Source: Lachancea thermotolerans CBS 6340 (Eukaryota; Ascomycota; Saccharomycetes; Saccharomycetales; Saccharomycetaceae). From it: DNA of 64,000 nt. Location: assembly GCF_000142805.1 (NCBI RefSeq), contig NC_013081.1:1364001-1428000 (forward strand). Direction: 5' to 3'. Under the pieces are notes generated by a model. That model was not told where the DNA came from and searched no databases. It saw nothing but the letters and a program-made list of their open reading frames with translations. How positions within the stretch are numbered: position 1 is the first letter of the stretch; each line of letters starts with the position of its first letter. The translations under genes were made by a program, and so were the position numbers. Positions 40,334 through 52,152 of this stretch are shown here, piece by piece.

Positions 40334-41650
40334 TCAAATATTTCTCTTTCCAGCAAGAAATTGGGGAATCAATCCGTTCACCCGCCACCTCCATCTCAGT
40401 TTCCTTTTCGCTTCGATGAACCATAACATTGTCTTGGAATCCACGGTGTGCTCATCGCGACTCTTCTCTTTTTCGGGTATGTTTTGTATCTGCAGTTGCA
40501 GTCTATTAATTAAATGTGGGGAAAAGGTATTTGCCTTGAACCTTTTGTTTGCAATGGGTATCGCTGGTTCAGTTTCTTCAAGTAAATCTTCAGAATTTAT
40601 ACTGCAATCTCTCGAACTATCGATAGAGTCATATGAAGTTTCGAATTCGTAGTCCTCTAGTATTTTGGCCGTCTCTTCATATCGCAGTGTGCAACTTGAG
40701 CACACAATTTCCCTAAAGTGGCGCCCCTCCAGTAGAGTGCTGATTTCATACAGGGGCTTTTCGCAAATAACACAACCCTTGATCTTCTCCTCAAGATTAA
40801 AAGCTTGCAGATACTCGTCTTTACTTCCCCTGAAAGACGGTTTCAACACACCTTCCAGTAGGTGCTCGATGTCAGCCACAGCAGTTTTCCCGGTTTCAGT
40901 CGAATGCTGGTCGAATGCTAGGTTTTGGTTTTCTACGCATTCGTCGTCCTCGCTGATCATGCCCATGTTCGCAAACGAATCATCATCATTGATGTGAGGC
41001 GTCAAGGTAAGCGAAGAAGCAGCTGAAGCACTTCTGTTATCCTTTAGTTTAATAGGAAGCCTCGAAATCTTGCTTTTACTGATCTTGCTTTTGAGATCTG
41101 ATACGGATACCCTATTCTTGGCAAATCTGAGCTGACTTGGATCTTGAGGGATGTAATCTTCAACCAAAACTATTGGATGAGCAGACTCTGCCTCAGAATG
41201 CTGACGCTTGGGTGCAATGCTAATTCGCCTGTTATCCTTGTGAATGCGCATTTGAACCTCGTTCACATGGCTCTCGGTCGCGTTGTAATGCTTCTCCTTG
41301 GGAGGCGGAATGGGCAGGCTGGTTAGCACTTGATCATCGAGCAAATCAAGCTTTGCCGCCGAACCTGAAAGCTTAGAACGAAGTCTGGGCTTGGCTCCGC
41401 TTAAGGTGTTCCTAACAATCCTCCGTTTGCGTAACAGTTTTCTAGCGGGGTCTTCAAGCGGAGCATCCGTTCCTTTAGATGGCGTACTGTTACTATTGAA
41501 ATGAAACTCCCTGTTCCCCGTCTGCCATCTCACAGGGGTCTCTCCTGATACTGGGCCATACGAAGCGTCTGAATGGCTTTTGTTCATGAGCAAAAGCGAA
41601 CTATGGGTATCCTGCGATATAAAAGACGAACGCACTGCATCTTCGTCCAT
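40334..41650 (-). CDS. Unknown 438-aa protein with a four-cysteine (GATA-like) motif
   Basis: I do not recognise the ortholog. The first 270 residues are basic and low-complexity (several RKRR-like and SKSKISR clusters, nuclear-type). Near residue 293 is C293-x2-C296-x20-C317-x2-C320, i.e. CVICEKPLYEIST then REIVCSSCTLRYEET. The spacing matches the variant GATA finger of Ash1-type proteins, and CSSCTLRYEET resembles the CNSCGLRYKK part of that finger, but the Trp/Pro core of GATA fingers is absent. The C-terminus after residue 405 has a basic aromatic block (RKLRWRWRVNGLIPQFL). It may be a nucleic-acid or protein-binding zinc protein. It sits at the junction between the YOL075C-side and YDL012C-side synteny blocks. 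ATG at 41650. Confidence 0.75.
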   Translation of the reverse strand: MDEDAVRSSFISQDTHSSLLLMNKSHSDASYGPVSGETPVRWQTGNREFHFNSNSTPSKGTDAPLEDPARKLLRKRRIVRNTLSGAKPRLRSKLSGSAAKLDLLDDQVLTSLPIPPPKEKHYNATESHVNEVQMRIHKDNRRISIAPKRQHSEAESAHPIVLVEDYIPQDPSQLRFAKNRVSVSDLKSKISKSKISRLPIKLKDNRSASAASSLTLTPHINDDDSFANMGMISEDDECVENQNLAFDQHSTETGKTAVADIEHLLEGVLKPSFRGSKDEYLQAFNLEEKIKGCVICEKPLYEISTLLEGRHFREIVCSSCTLRYEETAKILEDYEFETSYDSIDSSRDCSINSEDLLEETEPAIPIANKRFKANTFSPHLINRLQLQIQNIPEKEKSRDEHTVDSKTMLWFIEAKRKLRWRWRVNGLIPQFLAGKRNI

Positions 41651-42255
41651 GGTGTAAGCCTACAAGTGCTCCAGTGCCAGAGCTCAGTTGAAATGTGGAG
41701 TTTCAATGCTATTCAATGCGAAACAACTTTCCCCACCGGAGCATTACCAATGATATTCTTTCTTGTTTATGATTTTCCTCATGCGGAAGCAGACATTCTT
41801 ACTCGTCAGCGATCAATACAGGCACTTTAATGCAGACACTACAATAAGGGATTCATGACTTTCGGTCTGTCTGATAATTTTTTTCAATAACCTTGCATTC
41901 CGGTTCGTCTTCACATCTTATCTTGGAAGACGCCAGTAGACAGTTAATGTTTGTCTATTACTCCAAACTCGAGAACCGGAGTACGAAAGCATCTTACGGA
42001 TTTTAGGTGTTTTATCTAGATGTAGGTTAAGTAGCGGGCGCCTGTGGTTGAAGTTGCTGTCGCTGTCTAGCACCTCTCACCCTTTGCCCGTCATTAAGCT
42101 TCTAAATTAAAGTGAAATGTTGGCACAGCAATCACATTATCGTGAAAAGTGCTATCAACACATTTATATTATCAAGGCGAAGTTCATCAGCCTTCTTATA
42201 AATCTTGAGACCCTGTAATAGTAAACCATCTACTCGCACTAAACAAAAATCAATA
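41651..42255. other. Divergent intergenic region: 438-aa unknown gene / CYSTM gene
   Basis: About 600 bp with AT-rich parts near the CYSTM start. No coding frame with conserved character, no tRNA and no repeat was seen. It must hold both promoters. Confidence 0.45.
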
Positions 42256-42693
42256 ATGTCAGCGGCAGAGTACTATAAAGGAACTTCAGAATCCAAGCAA
42301 CAAGTATGTCGAAAACCAACCCCTCCTTTAACACGACTCAGCGCAGCTAAGCATGTTGACGTGTATCGTTACAGGTAACTAACAAGGCTTTTGACCTAGT
42401 ACACCAGCCCCGCAGGCCCTCCACCTGGCGCATATCAAGACTCGAGGGGTTTTGGATCACATTTCCAGAATAATCAACCTCAGCAGGCCTACTATGGTGC
42501 TCAACAACAGCAGTACTATGCGAACCAGCCCCCACAATACAACCAGCAGCAACACTATCAGCAGCCTGGATACTACAACCAACAGCAGCCCATATATGTT
42601 CAGCAACAACGTCCAACCAACAACAACAGTGATTGTCTCACAGCATGCTTGGCGGGTATGTGTCTGTGTTGCACCCTCGACATGCTGTTCTGA
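42256..42693 (+). CDS. CYSTM-family tail-anchored protein with one intron (YDL012C/YBR016W ortholog)
   Basis: Two exons, 42256-42303 and 42400-42693, give a 113-aa protein. Exon 1 encodes MSAAEYYKGTSESKQQ and ends at a consensus donor GTATGT; the branch site is AACTAAC (42377-42383) and the acceptor is TAG at 42397-42399; both exons join in phase 0. The protein has a Pro-Pro-Gly (PPPG) start to exon 2, a Gln/Tyr-rich middle (QQQYY, YNQQQ), a QQPIYVQQQ motif and then the cysteine-rich module CLTACLAGMCLCCTLDMLF at the extreme C-terminus. This is the CYSTM fold of S. cerevisiae YDL012C, which also has an intron, and YBR016W. The protein is thought to be a tail-anchored plasma-membrane protein involved in stress responses. 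SLX5 and NOP1 follow close by, as expected for the YDL012C block. Confidence 0.9.
42304..42399 (+). other. Spliceosomal intron of the CYSTM gene (96 nt)
   Basis: Donor GTATGT at 42304-42309, branch-site AACTAAC at 42377-42383 and acceptor TAG at 42397-42399. Removing it joins K-Q-Q to Y-T-S-P-A-G-P-P-P-G, matching the layout of S. cerevisiae YDL012C. The branch point to acceptor distance is short (about 16 nt). Confidence 0.85.
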
Positions 42694-42850
42694 CCTGAGC
42701 AGTAAGAGCGAGCGCGCTCCTTGCATCCCCACCGTTGCGCTGCTCGGATGCATCCATTTAATTAAAAAAAAAAAGAGCGATATGCCTAGAACTAATACGA
42801 CGCGTTATGCGCGGAACTTTTTGTAATTTCTTTCGTCTGATTTATACTGT

Positions 42851-43957
42851 TCAAAATCTTTCAACCTCCTCGTCAATCGTGTTGATGAGCCTTTGGCTTT
42901 CCCCGGACTTGTCTTCCAAGAAGTAGCTTGGTAAGTATTTGTCAGGGATTTCGATGGCATTGTTAAAGAGCAGGGTGCCAATCACCAGCAACGCAAAGCC
43001 ACACAATTGCGTGAACTTGAAGCTCTCCCAGCCCAAGGATAGAGACACGCACCACACAAGTAACGTTCTGCAGGTATCCACAGTACTTCTAGACGTCGCA
43101 CTAACATTTTTTGTGATAGATACACCAAAAAAATTGAAGAGTGCAATGGAAACCATGATTACAAAGGATGAGTTGAGTACTGCAGGGCGTGCGAACATGT
43201 CACTAAAGGCCTGCTTCATGTTGAAAGTTGAGTTCACGTCTCTGTACCCACCCATGTAATTGCCGACAACAAGTAGCGCAACAGTAATTGAAGAGCCGAA
43301 TAGCCCCTCGTGTCCAATCAATCCAACAGGGCTGACGGCCCAGCGTGACATTACGTGCTCTTCAACGATAAACTGCGTCGCCATGAAAAGCAGAGCAAAC
43401 AGTATTAGCAAAACTCCGACAAGTAAAGAGCTCGAAAAGGACTGTTCCGATACCGTGTCCGCGCTCTGACCGCTGTAGCCAACAACGGCGACGCCGGCTA
43501 CAATAGTGGCGAGGTAAGCCCACTCGAGACGGCATACTTGCCTCCCAAGGAATAAAACACTAAAGAGAGCGACAAAAAATACAATGGCCCCCCTCACCAT
43601 CTGGTATATCGAAACAGGGATCATTACCAATGCAAGGTTCATCAGAGTTGTCGCAATGATATCGCAGATTGCTGGAAGTGCTAAAAGAACGTATGACCTT
43701 CCCTTAATTAAGGGTTTATTGTCGAACTCGTGCTGTTGGCGGCCCGTACCTCTCAACTGAAACCACCACAAAGCTAGCATAGACATCTCCCCAATGAACA
43801 TCTGGAGGGTTTGGAGTACGGGCTGGTTGAAGTAGACTGGTGACGCTCCTTGACAATCCCGAACACATTGGTTGTCCTGATATTTTGTCATAAGTGAGTT
43901 CACGCCACCACACACAACAACCCCGATGCATATAACTGGAATAAAGAGTTGGCCCAT
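42851..43957 (-). CDS. SLC35F6-like drug/metabolite transporter
   Basis: A 368-aa protein with about ten membrane segments, of the drug/metabolite (DMT) superfamily, nucleotide-sugar-transporter-like. The internal duplication (EamA-type halves) is recognisable, with CDIIATTLMNLALVMIPVSIYQMVRGAIV in the first half and FFGVSITKNVSATSRSTVDTC in the second. These motifs are typical of the SLC35F6 (C2orf18) subgroup, whose members sit on lysosomal or internal membranes. Substrate is not known. I know of no S. cerevisiae gene at this position between YDL012C and SLX5. The C-tail is acidic (ESQRLINTIDEEVERF). ATG at 43957; it converges on the CYSTM gene. Confidence 0.8.
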   Translation of the reverse strand: MGQLFIPVICIGVVVCGGVNSLMTKYQDNQCVRDCQGASPVYFNQPVLQTLQMFIGEMSMLALWWFQLRGTGRQQHEFDNKPLIKGRSYVLLALPAICDIIATTLMNLALVMIPVSIYQMVRGAIVFFVALFSVLFLGRQVCRLEWAYLATIVAGVAVVGYSGQSADTVSEQSFSSSLLVGVLLILFALLFMATQFIVEEHVMSRWAVSPVGLIGHEGLFGSSITVALLVVGNYMGGYRDVNSTFNMKQAFSDMFARPAVLNSSFVIMVSIALFNFFGVSITKNVSATSRSTVDTCRTLLVWCVSLSLGWESFKFTQLCGFALLVIGTLLFNNAIEIPDKYLPSYFLEDKSGESQRLINTIDEEVERF

Positions 43958-44263
43958 CTTGAGCTGAGTTATTGGTATCTCTGCAAGGTTCTCTGCTTCT
44001 TCATTTGCTAACTTCTTGTCCCTGACGGTACATGATATTTTGTTTATCTGGGGAATCGCTGCAAACGGGAGCCAAGATAATAACCGCTGAGCCCTGAGCC
44101 GAAAACTTGTAACTTCAAAGCAGCCGGGTTTCCAAGACCGTCAACAGCTAATGAAGGTGCTACTCTGATGTTCTGCTTTTGGCAAATAATTGTTGCCGCT
44201 CTGCTTTCCGACTTATTATGCGTATGTAGTTCTATGAGCGTCCCTTTGAGCGGACTCAACACC
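43958..44263. other. Promoter of the SLC35F6-like gene / SLX5 3' region
   Basis: About 300 bp between two minus-strand genes. No distinct motif was recognised; the short frames here are not convincing genes. Confidence 0.4.
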
Positions 44264-46024
44264 TTAGAAATAAACCTCCCGCATTTTGCCCCTGCTTCTC
44301 AATCGATTGTTACAGTCTTTTGCAGGGCAGTTCTTTGGTCCATAGTTGTCGGGGTTTGAGGCTCCCTTTAACTCGCTGAGTTTTTTCTTTGAAGCCCTGT
44401 TGAAGGAGCGGGCGTTGTCGATTCTGGCAAAGCAGCGTCCGCAAAATGAATGGCCACACTGCGCAACGTAGGTTCGTCGCGAGAGGTCCCGATCTGCCAC
44501 TGAGGGTTTTGAAAGGGTCTGATACGGGCAGTGGAAATTATATTTCGCTTTCAAGGCTTCAAAAGAGACTCCGCGATCCTCCTCGTAAAGCCCCTGAAAT
44601 CCGTCAGGAATACCCACACCGAGCTCAACACCGCACAGGCAGCAGGCCGGAATGTCCATATACAGGGCATCGGCGTGGTCATCGACTACTGTGAGCTCTT
44701 CATTCTGTCCGTTTTTCATGATGGAGATGTTCATCCTTGGTGTGGTGTCGAAGGAGGCACTGTAGCCGTCAGGCAATTTTGCAGCCTTTTGCAGATAGCC
44801 AGATTGCTTAGGCTTAGTATCTTCCATGTATTTTCTCTTTCGACTCTCGAACTCTCGCTCTTCTCGCTCTTGGATCATTTGTATTATGTTCTGGGTTTGT
44901 CGTTCTTCATCAGCATCATTGTAAGCGGCCATACCCGTGCCCAGTCCTGGTTCGTAGGCCATATGCATGTGTCCCAGGATCGGGTTGAAGGTCCGGGCAA
45001 TGATACCAGCTAACGTAGGAGAATAGCGGAGGTTATGCGCCTGGGAAGTTCGGTCCGTTGTTCTGGTGTTCATCCCAGAAGCAGCATCTCTGGCGCGCCG
45101 CAGTCTATCGTTCGCCCACGAGCGCATAACGTGCCCTCGATAGACTGTGAAGAGGTGGGTTAGTTCGTCTTGTCTCTGTTCGTAGCTTTGCCTATCTACC
45201 GATTGCAAGATAGACCTGAACTCGTGAATAGATTGTGCGTGGTCAAATGCACTTCTGACCTCAAAAGGAAAGCTGTTGATTTGGGCTTCCAAAGATAGGA
45301 GTTCAGGGTCGTCGACGTCGTCCCCAGTCCCTAATAACTGTCTTCTGGGAGGATTCGGCCTTCTCTGCATCATGCTGTTGCGTTGCCTCCTGAGCCTTAC
45401 CCCTGTGGGCAAGAGATCTGTGTTCTCATAGGCAAAACCTTCATCCTCCTCATCACTTGGATGAAGAAACAGGCTTGAGGCTCGTCTCGCGGTGCGCCGC
45501 AGGAGCCTCCTCCGGCCATTCGCCGAGTTAGTGTGCCGGTTTCCTTGCGTTTGAAACGACCTCCTAACAGGCTGATCTAGCGGACTCCCACTTATTTGCA
45601 GATGTTCGCCACCGGGAAGGTTCAGTACAAAGCTTGGACTGTTGTTTCTTTCCTCTAAAATTACCAGATCCTCTTCTCCCGCCGCCGACGGTTGGTGCGG
45701 CCTTATTTGGGCGACACCGACAGACTCTGCGCGGTTTATATTCGGGTTCCCGAGCCTGGGAGCAGCAGCATTATTACCGTCCAGAACTGTCTCGCCGAGT
45801 AGCTGTATCTCATCATCATCCTCAGTGTTGCAGAATACCTCAGAAGCGTTGTTTTGCGACGGCAGATCATCCACCAGACTTCCGTGCATTTGGCCAATAT
45901 CCGGCGCTTCGAGGGTACCTGGTAATACCTGAGTTTCATCTTCCGTGTCACTCTCGATCTCAATAACATCGTTTTGGCTGCATTCAGGCGGTGTTCCATC
46001 CATATTTGTATCTTCAGGGTTCAT
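44264..46024 (-). CDS. SLX5: SUMO-targeted ubiquitin ligase subunit Slx5
   Basis: A 586-aa protein (S. cerevisiae Slx5 is 619 aa). Near the N-terminus are several SUMO-interacting motifs in acidic context: DVIEIESDTEDE, DEIQLLGE, EEDLVILEE and SFVLNLPGG. The middle is disordered and Arg/Gln-rich. The C-terminus carries the RING: ACCLCGVELGVG near residue 460, CGHSFCGRCFARID near 522 and NCPAKDCNNRL near 568. Slx5 pairs with Slx8 as a nuclear E3 for poly-SUMOylated proteins in DNA repair. ATG at 46024; downstream of it is the SLC35F6-like gene, upstream is NOP1, the same as YDL013W/YDL014W. Confidence 0.92.
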   Translation of the reverse strand: MNPEDTNMDGTPPECSQNDVIEIESDTEDETQVLPGTLEAPDIGQMHGSLVDDLPSQNNASEVFCNTEDDDEIQLLGETVLDGNNAAAPRLGNPNINRAESVGVAQIRPHQPSAAGEEDLVILEERNNSPSFVLNLPGGEHLQISGSPLDQPVRRSFQTQGNRHTNSANGRRRLLRRTARRASSLFLHPSDEEDEGFAYENTDLLPTGVRLRRQRNSMMQRRPNPPRRQLLGTGDDVDDPELLSLEAQINSFPFEVRSAFDHAQSIHEFRSILQSVDRQSYEQRQDELTHLFTVYRGHVMRSWANDRLRRARDAASGMNTRTTDRTSQAHNLRYSPTLAGIIARTFNPILGHMHMAYEPGLGTGMAAYNDADEERQTQNIIQMIQEREEREFESRKRKYMEDTKPKQSGYLQKAAKLPDGYSASFDTTPRMNISIMKNGQNEELTVVDDHADALYMDIPACCLCGVELGVGIPDGFQGLYEEDRGVSFEALKAKYNFHCPYQTLSKPSVADRDLSRRTYVAQCGHSFCGRCFARIDNARSFNRASKKKLSELKGASNPDNYGPKNCPAKDCNNRLRSRGKMREVYF

Positions 46025-46388
46025 TTGTGGCCAAAAATCTCTGCAAAGAGCGTCTCGGCCAAGCTTTCTTTCTTCAATGAGGTTGCCAGCACTCGAAGCT
46101 GCGCCAAACCACCGTGGAAGTTGCTCTGAAGTGGTTGTTAAATGGTAAAGATTGAGTTCAACACTGAAATCCGAATTAGAGGTTGATTCGTAGAGGTTGA
46201 TGATACTGTAACTATTGCACTATAGTTGAATCCCAGTCTGGTACAAGTAAAAGATATTACTCTCACGTCTCTAAAAAGTAGGTACACAAATATCTAGGGA
46301 ATGACTCTATGTAACATCTGGTGTGCGCGTTTTTGTATTTGAATTACTAATTTACAAGCATGGCGGGTTGAGTAAAACACAATGCAAC
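46025..46388. other. SLX5 promoter / NOP1 3' region
   Basis: About 360 bp, AT-rich toward NOP1. No additional gene was seen. Confidence 0.4.
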
Positions 46389-47575
<1,187 letters not shown>

Positions 47576-48456
47576 TATACTATTCTTTCGATTAAAGTCC
47601 ACAAGCGATGCTTAATCAAGTGCTTTCTTGAGAGAAGAGTGTTCACGTAAAAGCTCAAGATTTAATTACAGAGAAGTATTCATGAGATGAGCATCGTCAA
47701 AGTAAAATTTTCACGAAGCCTGAAGGAAAAAAGAAAGACTGGAAAAAATTGGTTTTACGTATTAAGTGATACTTGGTCACATGCTCCGGCCGTTCCGTAC
47801 GCTACGATACAGAAATGAATTTAAATTAACGGAGTCATGTGACCTAAGTCCAAGTCTTCTAGCCGTCTTTGAAACAGTGGAGAGCCTCTTTTGGTGTTAG
47901 GTTTTGCGTTTCCAACGCTTCTAAAGAGAAATGATGCCTTCCAGGAGTGGTAGCGACTTTCGAGTAACTGCGCGTTGCTCGTCGAGAATTGTTTTGTACG
48001 CGTTGCGGTGAACGTGAGGGGCCTAATAAAGTGGGGAAAGCGTGTGAGACGGACAATATATATGCGGTCTTTCCATTAGCTACATTTGCGTCACCGCGCT
48101 GATCTTCATGCCGTTTCCAACATTTCAAGGCTAGGTCTAGTTATAGCTCTATATACGAACATCATCACTGTTTAGATCAGCATGGGCGGTTATGCAAGGA
48201 AGGGACGAGCAGCGATGAGCACTTAAAGCCATGGAAGTACACACGCACAAGGCTCCAAAGTCGTGGTATTGAAAGAGAGTTGCGTACTTTCAATTTTATC
48301 CTCTGTACCGTGAGCCAAGTCAATCTTATCACGAGGTCGGATATTAGGTAAGAAAGTCTCCACACATTTCGGGTGGAAACAAAGGCATCTGAACCGCTAC
48401 AGCCCAGAAATGTTGGATTGGACTCTCTGATACATCCTGACGCTTCGGAAAACGGG
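47576..48456. other. Divergent intergenic region NOP1 / unknown 311-aa gene
   Basis: About 880 bp. Near NOP1 it holds a PAC-core GATGAGC at 47686-47692 and an RRPE-like AAAATTTTC at 47704-47712, consistent with control of a ribosome-biogenesis gene. The rest has no RNA gene or clear ORF on the minus strand. The 5' part of the next plus-strand frame (48373-48456) is discussed with that gene. Confidence 0.55.
47686..47712. promoter_or_regulatory. PAC-like and RRPE-like motifs upstream of NOP1
   Basis: GATGAGC at 47686-47692 and AAAATTTTC at 47704-47712, 111-137 bp upstream of the minus-strand NOP1 ATG (47575). The two motifs commonly occur together upstream of nucleolar and ribosome-assembly genes. 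Neither is a full consensus match. Confidence 0.5.
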
Positions 48457-49392
48457 ATGGGACATAGCGCAAGCAAGGAATCAGAGCCGACAGACCAGCT
48501 CGCTGGAGCTGGGAACGCGCCTGTGTTTGGCAGGGAGCGCGAACTGGTTCTCGCGTCGGTCGTGTTCCAGCGGAAGGTGCTCATGTGTTTCGCCAGTGCC
48601 AGATCCTTCGACTGTTACGCGCGTGGCGATGGTGAATTCCAAATTCGGGACGACGGGCTCGGGTTCCCCACGCTGGCAATGGAACGCGCGCACCCTCTGC
48701 AATGTCTCTTGAAAGCCAGGGATCCAGCTTTCCGCATCTATCAGTTCTTTCTGAGAACAGCTTCTGAGCCTGCACCGCATCCCGAGTGCCGGATAGCGTG
48801 CCACTCTGGGGACAAACTAATCTACAAAGCGCCATTCTGCGACGTGTACGAGTTAGACAGCCCTGTAAGAGACGCTGGCTACGAGCTTAGCTTCCCAAAT
48901 ATGCCCGACACCACAAGGGTACGTCTAGAAAGATGCAAGGGATCGCTACATATGAGCGCAGATCTCGGAGGTTGGAATACTCAATGGATTTGTACCTCTG
49001 GGTCTCCGCTACACCCAAAGGAACTGCTTCTAGTTGTAACAGAGGGCGGACGTGATATGCCCAGCAGGATCAGGTTGCCAAGCTCTCTGTCCGCCAGGCA
49101 GTGGGCCAAGTATCGGGAATTCTTCTCCGTCCTTCCGTCCCGAAGTGCTGAAAAGGTTGCGTCGCTTTGCGTCCGGGATGCTGAAGTTAGCGAGGCGGAA
49201 GTCTCAACTTGCGGAATCGGCGAGGTCCCGTGGTACACTGGGGTAATAGGCTGCATGGGGCTTATAATGTGCCATTTGCATGAGCAAAAGAAGCGGAACC
49301 GTGGCAAAAACAATCCGTTCAGTGCGGCGAACCACTTGGGGAGCGCACCATTTATTGCGTCTTCGGTCATGGGCTCTCCTGCTTCTTGTTAG
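48457..49392 (+). CDS. Unknown 311-aa protein, possibly N-myristoylated
   Basis: I do not recognise the family. The frame is open from 48373, where there is another ATG-free extension candidate, but the ATG at 48457 gives MGHSASKESE, which fits the MGxxxS consensus for N-myristoylation, so I prefer it. The body reads as a globular domain with alternating beta strands (LVLASVVFQRKVLMCFAS, RIACHSGDKLIYKAPFCDVY, GWNTQWICTSGSPL, ELLLVVTEGG) and many Cys. Toward the end a short hydrophobic stretch (YTGVIGCMGLIMCHL) precedes a basic segment and a C-terminal Cys; this could be a weak membrane contact. It lies between NOP1 and TSC13, where S. cerevisiae has no comparable gene (YDL014W/YDL015C are adjacent). 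Confidence 0.65.
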   Translation: MGHSASKESEPTDQLAGAGNAPVFGRERELVLASVVFQRKVLMCFASARSFDCYARGDGEFQIRDDGLGFPTLAMERAHPLQCLLKARDPAFRIYQFFLRTASEPAPHPECRIACHSGDKLIYKAPFCDVYELDSPVRDAGYELSFPNMPDTTRVRLERCKGSLHMSADLGGWNTQWICTSGSPLHPKELLLVVTEGGRDMPSRIRLPSSLSARQWAKYREFFSVLPSRSAEKVASLCVRDAEVSEAEVSTCGIGEVPWYTGVIGCMGLIMCHLHEQKKRNRGKNNPFSAANHLGSAPFIASSVMGSPASC

Positions 49393-49595
49393 ATATGCTC
49401 AATGAGAATGTTTGATCGCTCTCAATACGTGCTTCTCTACTAAAGTCTGCCCAGGCGGCCTCCATTCGAAAATCGGCATCATACTCTCGTTAGCTAACTG
49501 CCCCTAATGATTTATAGGAATTTTGGATATATCAAAAATTAAAAAAGTCGACTACCACCCCTGCAATTATTCACACAACGACCCCATTTAACACA

Positions 49596-50513
49596 ATGAC
49601 AGTTCTGGTTAAGTCTCGTTCGAAGTCTCTCAGAGATGTTAAGCTCCCAAAGGACGCGAACACCGTTGCCGCGGTCCTAAAGACGGTCTCCAGCCAGAAC
49701 AATGGCATCAACACAAACAGGATTAGGCTGACAGTGCTAAAGGAAGACAAGCACGTTGCGGTGACCTCGGATCACTTTTTTGAAGAAGGTGTTCAAGACC
49801 AGCTTTTTGCCAAAGACATCGGACCCCAAGTCTCTTGGAGGTTCGTGTTCTTCGTGGAGTACCTTGGACCAATCCTCATCCACTCTTTCGTTTACTGGCT
49901 CTCAACGAAGCCCGAACTCGCAAAATACCACTGCAAGTCCCGTGGCTACAATCCTTTTGTTAACAGAATAGCTTACACCTTAGTGATGATCCACTACCTC
50001 AAAAGAGAGCTAGAGTCCCTTTTCCTGCACAAGTTCTCTCAGTCCACCATGCCTTTCTTCAACCTCTTCAAAAATTCCTTCCACTACTGGATATTGAATG
50101 GCATCATCTCTTTAGGCTACTTTGGCTACGGATTTTTATTAAAGGACATCGACGTCTTCAGGATCTATTCCGCCCTTAAGATCGACAACTTTATGCTACT
50201 ACTGGCTGGGTTTTTGGTTTGCGAGCTCTGGAACTTTTACGTCCACTACAAATTGCGCGCTTGGGGTGACAGCCAAAAGGCCAAGGGAATTACCCAGCGT
50301 GTTCCCCTACAGGATGGTATCTTCAAGGTGTTTGTTGCGCCAAACTATACCTTTGAGGTGCTAGCATGGACGCTTTTCACGCTCATTTTCAAATTGAATA
50401 TATTTGCCGTCTTCTTTCTTTTAGTCTCAGCTACTCAAATGTACTTATGGGCCGCCAAGAAAAACAGACGGTACGGCACCAAGAGGGCCTTTTTGATCCC
50501 CTACATCTTATGA
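49596..50513 (+). CDS. TSC13: Very-long-chain enoyl-CoA reductase Tsc13
   Basis: A 305-aa ER membrane enzyme (S. cerevisiae Tsc13 is 310 aa) of the steroid 5-alpha-reductase fold. The N-terminal soluble ubiquitin-like part (residues about 1-80, VLVKSRSKSLRDVKL onward) is followed by about six membrane segments. The catalytic pair is visible in the HYLKRELESLFLHKF block near residue 135 (Lys) and in VAPNYTFEVLAW near residue 250 (Tyr). It reduces trans-2-enoyl-CoA in the last step of very-long-chain fatty acid elongation for sphingolipids. ATG at 49596. Convergent with CDC7. Order TSC13-CDC7-ERP3 equals YDL015C-YDL017W-YDL018C. Confidence 0.96.
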   Translation: MTVLVKSRSKSLRDVKLPKDANTVAAVLKTVSSQNNGINTNRIRLTVLKEDKHVAVTSDHFFEEGVQDQLFAKDIGPQVSWRFVFFVEYLGPILIHSFVYWLSTKPELAKYHCKSRGYNPFVNRIAYTLVMIHYLKRELESLFLHKFSQSTMPFFNLFKNSFHYWILNGIISLGYFGYGFLLKDIDVFRIYSALKIDNFMLLLAGFLVCELWNFYVHYKLRAWGDSQKAKGITQRVPLQDGIFKVFVAPNYTFEVLAWTLFTLIFKLNIFAVFFLLVSATQMYLWAAKKNRRYGTKRAFLIPYIL

Positions 50514-50594
50514 TTAGAAAAAAAGCCAACAGGATATAACTGAGTGGGGACCCTATGCAAATTTTGTTACTAGCTATGCAGAATTAGTTGTGAA

Positions 50595-52055
<1,461 letters not shown>

Positions 52056-52152
52056 TTACTAATATTAACGCTGTAAAGCATGTAATTTTTGTTAAGACCG
52101 ATGCCCGTCACAACAGCTGTAACCAGTTGTAAAATTGCCCAAAGACAAGCAT

